64,000 nucleotides of DNA from Hafnia alvei (lineage in GTDB: Bacteria; Pseudomonadota; Gammaproteobacteria; Enterobacterales; Enterobacteriaceae). Shown here piece by piece: positions 45,552 to 54,125 of this stretch. The stretch lies in assembly GCF_034424155.1 (NCBI RefSeq), contig NZ_CP139992.1, positions 186,001-250,000 on the forward strand, in the 5' to 3' direction. Positions within the stretch are counted from its first letter, which is position 1. Every line of letters starts with the position of its first letter. A model generated the notes under the pieces. That model made no database searches and was not told the origin of the DNA. It saw nothing but the letters and a program-made list of their open reading frames with translations. Position numbers and translations under genes: made by a program.

Positions 45552-45889
45552 CGCGTTCTCCAGTACAGAGAGTAAATGCATAGGATGAGCCATTAAGGCC
45601 GATCTGACTCGAAACTGGACTCCACAATAGGCAATCTAAAGTTCGGCAGACAGTGGAGAAAAATGCCATTTACTGGATATTTGTACGGTGTGGATGAAAA
45701 TGAGATCGGGCGCAAACTTATGGTGAATGAATCGAAGAATCTAGCGTTAATTTGCGATGTGAGCGGCATCTCACTTTTTACGGGTGATTACATTTGTCCA
45801 GTGTTTGGCATTTTTGTCCCATATCCGCATAGGTCGCACTGCTTCTATCCTGTCTAGCATTATCAAGCGTTAGCTCAGGAGAGTGTGCC
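45552..45889. other. Divergent regulatory region frwC / ptsA
   Basis: 338 bp between two divergent genes. It contains a CRP-like site (45758-45773) and a weak 64-codon open frame that I do not accept as a gene. It is likely to hold both promoters. Confidence 0.6.
45758..45773. promoter_or_regulatory. Candidate CRP site for frw/ptsA
   Basis: TGTGA-GCGGCA-TCTCA matches the CRP consensus TGTGA-N6-TCACA at nine of ten positions, within the divergent frwC/ptsA region. The flanking bases also fit (ATGTGA...TCACTTTT reading one base in). Confidence 0.6.
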
Positions 45890-48391
45890 ATGTCGCAAGT
45901 GCTGAAATTTACCTGTGAATTACCGAACGGTGTTCATGCCCGCCCGGCGAGCCATATCGAAACGCTGTGCAATCAGTTCACCGCGCATATTGAGTGGCTT
46001 AATTTACGCACTGGACGAAAAGGGAATGCCAAAAGTGCTTTGGCGCTGATTGGTACCGATACTTTGCACGGCGATGAATGCCATCTCATGATGGAGGGCG
46101 CTGATGCCGAGCAGGCGCTCGAGCGCCTGTCTTCCTTCATTAAGAACGAATTCCCCCACTGCGATGCGCCTTTGCCACAGGTAGCACAAACGCAGGAGGA
46201 AGAATTACCGCAGTCCTTAACCAATCTGCACCCTAAAATTGTGCGTGCGCGTTCAGTTTGCGGCGGGATTGCGAATGGCATTTTGGTGCATTTGTCTGGC
46301 ATCGATTTTAATCGTCTGGGTGAGCTGCCAGCGTCACGCGGCGTGGAAGTAGAGCAAAGAGAGCTGGACGCTGGGCTAAGTCGCCTATTGAAGTCTTTGG
46401 AACTTCAATTGATGGATGATAGCGGAACGGCCAGTGCGGTTCTCGAGGCGCATCGTTCGTTATTAAGTGATAACTCTCTGCGTAATAAGCTCTTAGAACA
46501 GGTTGTTGAAGGTGCTAGCTGTGCCCAAGCTATCGTGGCTGCCGGTGAGTATTTCTGTCAGCAGTTTGCCGCATCGGCCAGTGAATATCTGCAAGAGCGT
46601 GCGTTAGACGTACGTGATGTGTGCTTCCAGCTGTTGCAGCAAATTTATGGGACTCAACGGTTCCCTTCCCAAATAGCCCTACAGCAAAACAGCATTTGCA
46701 TGGCGGATGAACTGACGCCAAGTCAGTTTTTAGAGCTGGATAAATCGCTATTGAAGGGCCTGCTGTTGAACAGCGGCGGTAGTACGTCGCATACGGTTAT
46801 TTTGGCGCGTTCATTCAATATTCCAACGTTAGTTGGCGTTGACGCCAATGCCCTTGCAGATTATGTGCAGCAAAACGTGCAGATTGACGGTGATTTAGGG
46901 CTGATCGCGCTGGAGATATCGCCTGAAGTACAACGCTATTATCAGCAGGAAGCGCAGGTACAGGCATGCATTCGTGAACAGCAGCAAGCCTATCTTTCGG
47001 CACAAGGACGCAGTGCAGACGACGTACGTTTGGAAGTGGCCGCGAATATTGCCCATTCCATTGAGGCCGCACCGGCGTTTGGTAACGGTGCCGAATCGGT
47101 AGGGTTGTTCCGAACCGAAATGCTGTATATGGATCGTGCCAATGCGCCTTCAGAAAAGGAGCTTTACAATATTTATTGTCAGGCGTTAGAGGGAGCGAAT
47201 GGGCGTAGCATTATTGTGCGAACGATGGATATCGGGGGCGATAAGCCGGTAGAGTATCTTAAGATCCCGGCAGAAAATAACCCGTTCCTTGGCTATCGCG
47301 CCGTGCGTATCTATCAGGAATTTATTTCTCTATTCCATACTCAACTGCGCTCGATCCTGCGCGCCTCCGCGCATGGTTCACTCAAGATAATGATCCCGAT
47401 GATTTCTTCCATGGAAGAGATTTTATGGGTGAAAGATCAACTGGCTGAAGTGAAGCAAAACTTACGTGCAGAACAGATCCCTTTCGATGAAAAGATCCAG
47501 CTTGGCATCATGCTAGAAGTGCCGTCGGTGATGTTTATCATCGATCAATGCTGCGAAGAAATTGATTTCTTTAGTATCGGCAGCAACGACCTGACCCAGT
47601 ATCTTCTCGCCGTCGATCGCGATAATGCCAAAGTGACGAAACACTATAACAGCCTAAATCCTGCCTTTTTACGTGCGCTGGATCATGCCGTTCGTGAAGT
47701 ACATCGGCAGGGTAAATGGATTGGGCTATGCGGTGAACTTGGTGCGAAAGGTTCTGTTCTACCGCTTCTGCTGGGGCTAGGGCTTGATGAAATTAGCATG
47801 AGCGCCCCTTCAATTCCTGCCACCAAAGCGCGTCTGGCACAGCTAGATAGCCGAGAGTGCCGTTTGTTACTTAATCAAGCGATGGCCTGCCGCACGTCTT
47901 TAGAGGTAGAGCATTTATTGGCGCAATTCAGGATGACGCAGCAAGACGCGCCGTTGATTAGCGCAGACTGTATTTCGCTAAGTGATGATTGGCGCAGCAA
48001 AGAAGAAGTCATCAAAGGTATGACCGATAACCTTTTGTTGGCAGGGCGCTGCCGCTATCCACGCAAGCTGGAAGCAGATCTGTGGGCGAGAGAGGCGGTG
48101 TTTTCTACCGGCTTGGGTTTTGGTTTCGCTATTCCACACACCAAATCCGAGCATATTGAGCAGTCCACCATCAGCGTTGCGCGGCTTCCACAGCCTGTAG
48201 TTTGGGGAGACGAGGAAGCCCAATACATCATCATGTTAACGCTGAACAAACATGCCGCTGGCGATCAGCATATGCGCATTTTTTCTCGATTAGCGCGTCG
48301 CATTATGCATGAAGAGTTTCGCTCGGCGCTGGTTGAAGCCAAAGAGGCAACCGATGTGGCTAATTTACTGGCTCGTGAGCTAGATATTTAA
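45890..48391 (+). CDS. ptsA: Multiphosphoryl transfer protein PtsA (FrwA): HPr, EI and EIIA domains
   Basis: 833 aa PTS fusion. The N-terminal HPr-like domain has the phospho-His at H16 (NGVHARPASH). Enzyme I follows from about residue 115 to 680, with active His301 in GGSTSHTVILARS and the PEP-binding segment SIGSNDLTQYLLAVDRDN. The C-terminal EIIA-Fru domain has His750 in GLGFGFAIPHTKSEHIE. It can therefore feed PEP-derived phosphate to FrwB/FrwD without the general PTS. Close match to E. coli PtsA; fsaB follows after 16 bp. Confidence 0.95.
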   Translation: MSQVLKFTCELPNGVHARPASHIETLCNQFTAHIEWLNLRTGRKGNAKSALALIGTDTLHGDECHLMMEGADAEQALERLSSFIKNEFPHCDAPLPQVAQTQEEELPQSLTNLHPKIVRARSVCGGIANGILVHLSGIDFNRLGELPASRGVEVEQRELDAGLSRLLKSLELQLMDDSGTASAVLEAHRSLLSDNSLRNKLLEQVVEGASCAQAIVAAGEYFCQQFAASASEYLQERALDVRDVCFQLLQQIYGTQRFPSQIALQQNSICMADELTPSQFLELDKSLLKGLLLNSGGSTSHTVILARSFNIPTLVGVDANALADYVQQNVQIDGDLGLIALEISPEVQRYYQQEAQVQACIREQQQAYLSAQGRSADDVRLEVAANIAHSIEAAPAFGNGAESVGLFRTEMLYMDRANAPSEKELYNIYCQALEGANGRSIIVRTMDIGGDKPVEYLKIPAENNPFLGYRAVRIYQEFISLFHTQLRSILRASAHGSLKIMIPMISSMEEILWVKDQLAEVKQNLRAEQIPFDEKIQLGIMLEVPSVMFIIDQCCEEIDFFSIGSNDLTQYLLAVDRDNAKVTKHYNSLNPAFLRALDHAVREVHRQGKWIGLCGELGAKGSVLPLLLGLGLDEISMSAPSIPATKARLAQLDSRECRLLLNQAMACRTSLEVEHLLAQFRMTQQDAPLISADCISLSDDWRSKEEVIKGMTDNLLLAGRCRYPRKLEADLWAREAVFSTGLGFGFAIPHTKSEHIEQSTISVARLPQPVVWGDEEAQYIIMLTLNKHAAGDQHMRIFSRLARRIMHEEFRSALVEAKEATDVANLLARELDI

Positions 48392-48407
48392 TCTAAGGAA
48401 ATAGGCT

Positions 48408-49070
48408 ATGGAATTCTATCTAGATACCGCGGATATCGCAGAAGTAAAACGTTTGGCTCGTATTTTCCCCTTGCAAGGGGTGACAACTAACCCAAGCATT
48501 GTCGCCAAAGGAGGCCAGCCGGTTTGGGAGGTTTTGCCGCAGCTTAGGGAGGCTCTCGGTGGCAATGGCATTTTATTTGCGCAGGTGATGGGGCGAAATG
48601 CTGAGCAGATGGTTTTAGAGGCCAAACAGCTTGCGGAGCGCAATTCTGGGTTGGTGGTGAAGATCTCTGTAACGCAGGAAGGTCTGGCGGCCATTAAGCA
48701 GCTGAAGACATTAGGCATCCCAACGCTGGGGACTGCGGTTTATAGTGCCGCGCAAGGATTATTGGCTGCGCTGGCGGGCGCTGATTATGTCGCACCTTAT
48801 GTGAATCGCATTGATGCACAGGGTGGTGATGGAATTAAAACGGTGCAGGAACTTCAGTCGCTGTTAGAGATGCATGCTCCGCACGCCAAAGTGCTAGCAG
48901 CCAGTTTTAAAACACCGCGTCAGGCCTTGGATTGCTTATTAGCGGGTTGTGAAGCGATAACGCTGCCGCTAGATGTGGCACAGCAATTTTTGGCTTCCCC
49001 AGCCGTGGATGCGGCGGTGGATAAATTTGAACAGGACTGGCAAGGGGCGTTTGGTTGTTTGTCTTTGTAA
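48408..49070 (+). CDS. fsaB: Fructose-6-phosphate aldolase FsaB (transaldolase-like)
   Basis: 220 aa class I aldolase of the FSA/TalC family. Schiff-base Lys85 sits in [12 protein letters not shown]. The start [36 protein letters not shown] is typical. FSA cleaves fructose 6-phosphate or 1-deoxy analogues to glyceraldehyde 3-phosphate plus a hydroxyketone. In E. coli fsaB is followed by gldA; here gldA is missing and udp follows convergently. Co-transcribed with ptsA. Confidence 0.95.
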   Translation: MEFYLDTADIAEVKRLARIFPLQGVTTNPSIVAKGGQPVWEVLPQLREALGGNGILFAQVMGRNAEQMVLEAKQLAERNSGLVVKISVTQEGLAAIKQLKTLGIPTLGTAVYSAAQGLLAALAGADYVAPYVNRIDAQGGDGIKTVQELQSLLEMHAPHAKVLAASFKTPRQALDCLLAGCEAITLPLDVAQQFLASPAVDAAVDKFEQDWQGAFGCLSL

Positions 49071-49093
49071 GGTCTTAGGATAAATAACGTAAA

Positions 49094-49117
49094 AAAGGGA
49101 GGCCTACGCCTCCCTTT
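49094..49117. terminator. Terminator between convergent fsaB and udp
   Basis: AAAGGGAGGC-CTAC-GCCTCCCTTT forms a 10-bp stem with a 4-nt loop, with A-rich and T-rich flanks. It serves convergent genes. Confidence 0.85.
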
Positions 49118-49136
49118 CAAATTAGAGAACTACTGA

Positions 49137-49898
49137 CTACAGCAGGCGACGAGCGGCCTCAACGACGATTTTCACCGCGTGAGATTCTGTTTTCTTCATC
49201 GTTTCTGCATTTGGAATTTCTTGCTGAGTGCGGTTAACGATAACACCCGCAACCATACCTGCACGCAGGCCTTGGCTTGCACACATGGTCAGCAAAGTCG
49301 CTGACTCCATCTCAAAGTTCATCACGCCCATTTCCTGCCACTCTTTCATTGAGCCTTTGAAACGGCTCACTACGCGGCCAGAGAAGGTGTCGTAGCGCTC
49401 TTGACCAGGATAGAAGGTGTCAGAGGAGGCGGTTACGCCGATGTGAGTGGTTGCGCCAACGGCCTTAGCGGCGTCTACCAGAGCGGTTGTACAGGTAAAG
49501 TCAGCAACGGCTGGGAATTCCATTGGGGCAAAGTGCAGGCTCGCACCATCTAAACGTACGGAACCGGTGGTGACCAGTACATCGCCCACGTTGATGTGCG
49601 GCTGAATTGCGCCAGTGGTGCCTACGCGCAGGAAGGTACGAATACCCAACTGTGCCAGTTCTTCAACGGCGATAGACGTTGATGGGCCGCCAATGCCGGT
49701 TGAGCAAACGATGACAGATTTGCCGTCTAGCTCTGCACGCCAAGACGTGAATTCACGATGTGAGGCCAGCTTAACTGGGTTATCCATCAAATTGGCAATT
49801 TTTTCTACGCGCTCAGGATCACCAGGAACGATAGCCAAGGTTGCGCCTTTCAGATCGCTTTTTACGAGGCCAAGGTGGAAAACATCAGACTTAGACAT
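49137..49898 (-). CDS. udp: Uridine phosphorylase
   Basis: 253 aa. It splits uridine to uracil and ribose 1-phosphate. [35 protein letters not shown] is the family N-terminus; [36 protein letters not shown] and [15 protein letters not shown] carry substrate contacts. ATG 49898 is chosen by family match (14 codons inside the frame). The upstream region has two CRP-like sites at E. coli spacing. Confidence 0.97.
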   Translation of the reverse strand: MSKSDVFHLGLVKSDLKGATLAIVPGDPERVEKIANLMDNPVKLASHREFTSWRAELDGKSVIVCSTGIGGPSTSIAVEELAQLGIRTFLRVGTTGAIQPHINVGDVLVTTGSVRLDGASLHFAPMEFPAVADFTCTTALVDAAKAVGATTHIGVTASSDTFYPGQERYDTFSGRVVSRFKGSMKEWQEMGVMNFEMESATLLTMCASQGLRAGMVAGVIVNRTQQEIPNAETMKKTESHAVKIVVEAARRLL

Positions 49899-49946
49899 AC
49901 GGACTCCTCTGTCATTGCTATAAGTTGTAAGGAGGAACAAAAACGC

Positions 49947-49989
49947 ACTCTACTGAAATTCATCGGCTAAATGCGTGACTCAAATCACT
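49947..49989 (-). promoter_or_regulatory. udp promoter with proximal CRP site
   Basis: A -10 TAGAGT (minus strand, 49947-49952) implies a start near 49940. CRP-like CGTGA-CTCAAA-TCACT (49974-49989) is then centred about 41.5 bp upstream, the class II position used in E. coli udp. Confidence 0.7.
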
Positions 49990-50025
49990 ACGTATGAAGA
50001 AACAATAACAAGAACGACAAATAAT

Positions 50026-50041
50026 TGTGATTAAAATCACA
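50026..50041. promoter_or_regulatory. Distal CRP site of udp
   Basis: TGTGA-TTAAAA-TCACA is a perfect CRP half-site pair. Its centre is 52 bp from the proximal site, the same spacing as in E. coli udp where CytR binds between the two. Confidence 0.8.
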
Positions 50042-50163
50042 TAAAGTGGCGAGTTAGCCGTTTTTTTCACCGCCAACAGTGTGGCATGCCTATTTTGTGT
50101 TCGCCAGCGAAGCGGGCATTTGGTGGATGATAATGTGTTGTCTTGGCTTTCCAGAAGATTGTT

Positions 50164-50240
50164 TATACCCGTCATATATGAAGTTGCATCGGCGTTGGCT
50201 ACGTTGGCTTATCGTCGCGATGTAACGCCAATTATTGAGG
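50164..50240. repeat. Short relative of the metE-leader repeat, upstream of ysgA
   Basis: The start (TATACCCGTCATATATGAAG then TTGCATCGGCGTTGG) and end (CCAATTATTGAGGGT) match the corresponding parts of the 133-bp repeat at 36180-36312 (ATACACATCATAATTCAAG and GTTGCAGATGCGTTGG; CGAATTATTCAGCGT). The middle is shorter, so it looks like an internally deleted copy. A perfect GTTTGCTT-CTC-AAGCAAAC hairpin follows at 50241-50259. Confidence 0.5.
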
Positions 50241-50316
50241 GTTTGCTTCTCAAGCAAACAAATTATTGCTATTTATACTTAACATTCTTGCAATATATTC
50301 AGACAGGGAGCTTTAC

Positions 50317-51156
50317 ATGAAGACTGAAGATCTCATCACATTGGTAAACTCGCCATCCACGTTCTCCCCCGCTGCGGGCACGATTGCTCAGAGTACCGTT
50401 CATACCGATAGCGAAGGTTTGCATGCAGGCTTTACTACGATCCCTTCTCAGGGAGACGATCTTCCTGCTTATTTAGCTAAACCCTTGCATGCCGATGGCC
50501 CGCTACCGATTGTGTTGGTCGTGCAGGAAATATTCGGTGTGCATGAGCATATTCAAGATGTTTGCCGCCGTTTAGCCAAGCAGGGCTATTTGGCTATCGC
50601 GCCCGAGCTGTATTTTCGTCAGGGCGAAGCCAGTGATTACACCGATATTCCAACGCTATTTCAAAACCTCGTCAGCAAAGTGCCAGACAAACAGGTGCTG
50701 GGTGATTTAGACCACGCGGCACATTGGGCGGCTCGTCACGGTGGTGATGCTAGTCGTCTGTATATCACTGGATTCTGCTGGGGCGGGCGTATTACGTGGC
50801 TATATGGCGCGCATAATCCGCAGCTTAAAGCGGGGGTTGCGTGGTATGGACGCTTTGTTGGGGACAAAACGCTCACCTCTCCTAAGCATCCTGTAGACAT
50901 TGCCGCAGAGCTCAGCGCGCCGATGTTAGGGCTTTATGGTGGTTTGGATGACAGTATTCCGCAAGAAACGGTGGACACCATGCGCCAATCGCTGCGTGCA
51001 GCCAACGCAACGGCGGAGATTATTGTTTATCCACAGGCAGGCCACGCCTTTTATGCCGACTATCGCCCAAGTTACAACGCTGAGGCGGCGAAAGACGGTT
51101 GGGAGCGTATGTTGGCATGGTTTGCTACCTATGGCGGTGTGAATAAGCTTGATTAA
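50317..51156 (+). CDS. ysgA: Dienelactone hydrolase-family protein YsgA
   Basis: 279 aa alpha/beta hydrolase. The nucleophile elbow is YITGFCWGGR, with Cys as nucleophile, as in dienelactone hydrolases; the acid Asp lies in GGLDDSIP and the His in PQAGHAFY. The substrate in the cell is unknown. ATG 50317 has AGGGAG upstream; the longer frame from 50266 lacks family support. In E. coli ysgA lies between metE and udp; here it is on the other side of udp. Confidence 0.92.
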   Translation: MKTEDLITLVNSPSTFSPAAGTIAQSTVHTDSEGLHAGFTTIPSQGDDLPAYLAKPLHADGPLPIVLVVQEIFGVHEHIQDVCRRLAKQGYLAIAPELYFRQGEASDYTDIPTLFQNLVSKVPDKQVLGDLDHAAHWAARHGGDASRLYITGFCWGGRITWLYGAHNPQLKAGVAWYGRFVGDKTLTSPKHPVDIAAELSAPMLGLYGGLDDSIPQETVDTMRQSLRAANATAEIIVYPQAGHAFYADYRPSYNAEAAKDGWERMLAWFATYGGVNKLD

Positions 51157-51249
51157 TCAGCTGGTTTTTGGGATTCAGTGCGGCGGGGTTTTACCGTTTT
51201 TCACTGAATCTGATAAGGTGGGAGTGATAATCTAAAATAATAAGAGGTC

Positions 51250-52038
51250 ATGATGACAGCCACTATTTTTTTGCATCCCTCCTTGGCCCCATTGGAAGGC
51301 GGCGTTAATTTCCGTGACATGGGCGGCTATCTGGCTGCCGATGGGCGTCGGATTAAGCGTAGTAAGTTGTTCCGTTCGGGCGCGTTAGACCGCCTAACGG
51401 ACAAAGATTTGAGCTACCTGCAAGACGTACCGATTAAAAATATCCTCGACTATCGTGATGCCGATGAAGTTTCTAACAAGCCTGATGTGCTGTGGGATGC
51501 GGTGCGCTATATCAACTTGCCAGCCAATCCGCTGAGCACTGAGGTGAACGCCAATCTGGAGAAACTCACCAGTGAAGCGTTGGAATCTTTTGATGCGAAC
51601 GCATTTATGCTGGAGCTCTATCGCCGTTTACCCTTCAGTAATCATGCTTATCAGCTGTTAAGCACATTGCTGCAAAGCGGTGAGGAAGGTGCGATTGTGC
51701 AGCACTGTGCGGTAGGTAAAGATAGAACGGGCGTAGGCTCCGCGTTGGTGCTGTTTGCTTTAGGCGCCGATGAAGCAACGGTGATGGAAGATTATCTGCT
51801 AACCGAAACCACGCTAGCGCCATTCCGCAGCCAAATGCTGGATTACCTCTCTATTAAATTGAACGAAAAAGCGCTGGGGCAGTTTTCTCACGTACTGTCT
51901 GCCCGTGAGGAATTTTTGGTGACGGCGTTGGATGCGATCAAAGAGAAATACAGCACGGTTGATCGCTGGCTGGAACAAGAATATGGGCTAAATATGCAGG
52001 TGAGATCACAACTTCAGCAACAGTTCCTTGAGCCGTAA
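51250..52038 (+). CDS. Tyrosine/dual-specificity phosphatase (Y_phosphatase3 / LipA-like)
   Basis: 262 aa. The P-loop HCAVGKDRTGVGSALV holds the catalytic Cys and Arg (HCxxGKDR), and GVNFRDMGGYLAADGRRIKRSKLFRSGAL is the N-terminal signature of the family that includes Mycobacterium PtpB and Listeria LipA. The Lys-Asp after Gly is typical of enzymes that also take phosphoinositides. The natural substrate is unknown. No matching kinase is nearby. Its role in an enterobacterium is unclear. Confidence 0.88.
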   Translation: MMTATIFLHPSLAPLEGGVNFRDMGGYLAADGRRIKRSKLFRSGALDRLTDKDLSYLQDVPIKNILDYRDADEVSNKPDVLWDAVRYINLPANPLSTEVNANLEKLTSEALESFDANAFMLELYRRLPFSNHAYQLLSTLLQSGEEGAIVQHCAVGKDRTGVGSALVLFALGADEATVMEDYLLTETTLAPFRSQMLDYLSIKLNEKALGQFSHVLSAREEFLVTALDAIKEKYSTVDRWLEQEYGLNMQVRSQLQQQFLEP

Positions 52039-52057
52039 ATCTCCGATATTTAAAGCA

Positions 52058-52079
52058 AGTGGAGCCTTTCGGCTCCACT
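52058..52079 (+). terminator. Terminator after the tyrosine phosphatase gene
   Basis: AGTGGAGCC-TTTC-GGCTCCACT is a 9-bp stem with a 4-nt loop, 19 bp past the stop. A T-run begins 7 nt later. Confidence 0.7.
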
Positions 52080-52195
52080 CAATCCATTTTTCATACCGCT
52101 TACGTAACCAAAGCGCCGCTTAACCAAATTCAACCCCCTCCACATATAGCCCTCCAGTATGTTAGCGCCTGAGAAATCCTCAGGAGATAATAACT

Positions 52196-54004
52196 ATGCA
52201 ACACGCAATTACATTCGTTATTGCTACGCTGTGTATCCTTACGATCTGCTACCGTTTATACGGTATCTTTTTCGTAAAAAAGGTACTGCGTGCAGATGAT
52301 AACGAAGTGACTCCATCACATACCTTTGAAGACGGGAAAGATTACGTACCTACCAAAAAATGGGTTAACTTTGGTAGTCACTTTGCGGCTATCGCCGCGG
52401 CGGGACCTTTGGTTGGTCCGGTTCTGGCGGCACAGTTCGGCTATCTGCCGGGCTTCCTCTGGCTGCTGATCGGTTGTGTCGTCGGCGGTGCCGTACATGA
52501 CACCGTGGTGCTGTTCGCTTCCATGAAACACCAGGGTAAATCCCTATCTGAAGTGGCTAAATCTGAACTGGGGCCGATTGCGGGCTGGTGTACCGGTTTA
52601 GCCATGCTGTTTATCATCACGATTACCATGGCAGGCTTGTCGATGGTGGTGGTGCATGCGCTGGAACGTAACCCTTGGGGGACTTTCGCCGTATTCATGA
52701 CCATTCCTATCGCGATCGGCGTGGGGCTATGGGAACGTGTGACCGGCAGTATGAAGGGGGCAACTTATGTAGGTATCGCGGCTATTATGGCCTGCGTATT
52801 CTTCGGCCCACATATTCAAAATACGACTTTTGGCGAGTGGCTGACGTTTAAAGCGACGACCGTAAGCCTGTTGCTGCCAGCCTATGCCTTCTTTGCAACG
52901 GCGTTACCGGTGTGGATGCTGTTGACGCCACGCGGTTATCTTTCAAGCTTTATGAAAATCGGCGTGTTTGGCGCGTTGGTTATCGGCGTTATCTTCATTA
53001 ACCCAGAAATCCAGTTCCCTGCGGTGACTCAGTTCATCCACGGCGGTGGCCCGGTTCTGGCTGGTCCAGTGTGGCCGTTCATTTCTATCACTATCGCCTG
53101 TGGCGCAATCTCTGGTTTCCATGCGTTTATCGGTTCTGGCACTACGCCAAAACAGATCGACAAATGGAGCGATATCCTGCCGGTTGGTTTTGGTGCGATG
53201 CTGGCAGAGTGTGTGGTCGGCGTGATGGCGCTGATTGCTGCAACCTCTCTGCATCCTGCAGACTACTTTGCGATTAACTCCAGCGCGGAATCGTGGGCTG
53301 GGTTAGGCATGGAAGTGGTTCACTTGCCGAAACTGAGCGAAGAGATTGGTTTGGATCTCTATGGCCGTACCGGTGGTGCCGTTACGTTGGCGGTGGGTAT
53401 GACGGATATCTTTATCCGTGTGCCATGGTTTAGCAATTTGGCGTCTTACTTCTTCCAGTTCGTCATCATGTTTGAAGCGGTATTTATTCTGACCGCGGTT
53501 GACTCTGGTACTCGTGTAGCACGCTACCTGCTGCAAGATTTCTTGGGTGACCTGTGGGCTCCGCTGAAACGTACTGACTGGCTGCCAGGTTCAATCTTCT
53601 GCTCTATCATCGCCTGTGCGCTGTGGGGCTATCTGTTGAACTCCGGTGATATTAACTCGGTGTGGGCGTTGTTTGGTGTGTCCAACCAGCTGATGGCTTC
53701 CGTTGGTTTGATTATCGGCGCAACGATCATCCTGCGTTTGGCGACCAAGCGCGTGTATATGCTGACCTGCGTTATCCCGTTAGCGTATCTGTTCGTGACC
53801 GTAAACTATGCCGGTTACTGGATGATTAAAAACGTCTATTTCAACTCTGCGGCGAAAGGCTACAACATCTTCAACGGCACCATCTCAATCATCATGATGG
53901 TATTGGGTGTGATTATCCTGATCTCTGCTCTGCGTAAATGGCGTGAACTGTGGGATGTACGTGGAAAAGAACTGCGTGCTGAACAGACGACCGCAACAGC
54001 ATAA
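52196..54004 (+). CDS. CstA-family carbon-starvation / peptide or pyruvate transporter
   Basis: 602 aa integral membrane protein with some 14-16 helices. The CstA signature is clear: HFAAIAAAGPLVGPVLAAQFGYLPGFLWLLIGCVVGGAVHD and GTTPKQIDKW. It is about 100 residues shorter than E. coli CstA or BtsT and closer in size to Bacillus CstA, so it is a separate subtype. Family members import peptides or pyruvate in nutrient limitation. It has its own terminator. Confidence 0.9.
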   Translation: MQHAITFVIATLCILTICYRLYGIFFVKKVLRADDNEVTPSHTFEDGKDYVPTKKWVNFGSHFAAIAAAGPLVGPVLAAQFGYLPGFLWLLIGCVVGGAVHDTVVLFASMKHQGKSLSEVAKSELGPIAGWCTGLAMLFIITITMAGLSMVVVHALERNPWGTFAVFMTIPIAIGVGLWERVTGSMKGATYVGIAAIMACVFFGPHIQNTTFGEWLTFKATTVSLLLPAYAFFATALPVWMLLTPRGYLSSFMKIGVFGALVIGVIFINPEIQFPAVTQFIHGGGPVLAGPVWPFISITIACGAISGFHAFIGSGTTPKQIDKWSDILPVGFGAMLAECVVGVMALIAATSLHPADYFAINSSAESWAGLGMEVVHLPKLSEEIGLDLYGRTGGAVTLAVGMTDIFIRVPWFSNLASYFFQFVIMFEAVFILTAVDSGTRVARYLLQDFLGDLWAPLKRTDWLPGSIFCSIIACALWGYLLNSGDINSVWALFGVSNQLMASVGLIIGATIILRLATKRVYMLTCVIPLAYLFVTVNYAGYWMIKNVYFNSAAKGYNIFNGTISIIMMVLGVIILISALRKWRELWDVRGKELRAEQTTATA

Positions 54005-54028
54005 ATAATTAAGTTTTACTACTCTCTT

Positions 54029-54057
54029 AAACGGCCGATTTATCGGCCGTTTATTTT
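54029..54057 (+). terminator. Rho-independent terminator of the CstA-type gene
   Basis: AAACGGCCGAT (54029-54039) pairs with ATCGGCCGTTT (54042-54052), then ATTTTT. Strong stem with a short loop. Confidence 0.9.
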
Positions 54058-54125
54058 TGGTTAATCCACAATGCTGCTTTGATGCCGTATTCTGCCAAGA
54101 TATCCCTTATCAAGAGAGCGATGCC

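Noticed and set aside
45663-45857. 64-codon plus-strand open frame between frwC and ptsA
   Set aside because: It has no ribosome-binding site, crosses the CRP-like site and shows no protein family. I treat the region as regulatory.
50081-50320. 79-codon open frame upstream of ysgA
   Set aside because: It runs through the repeat at 50164-50240 and the following hairpin, and has no recognisable domain.
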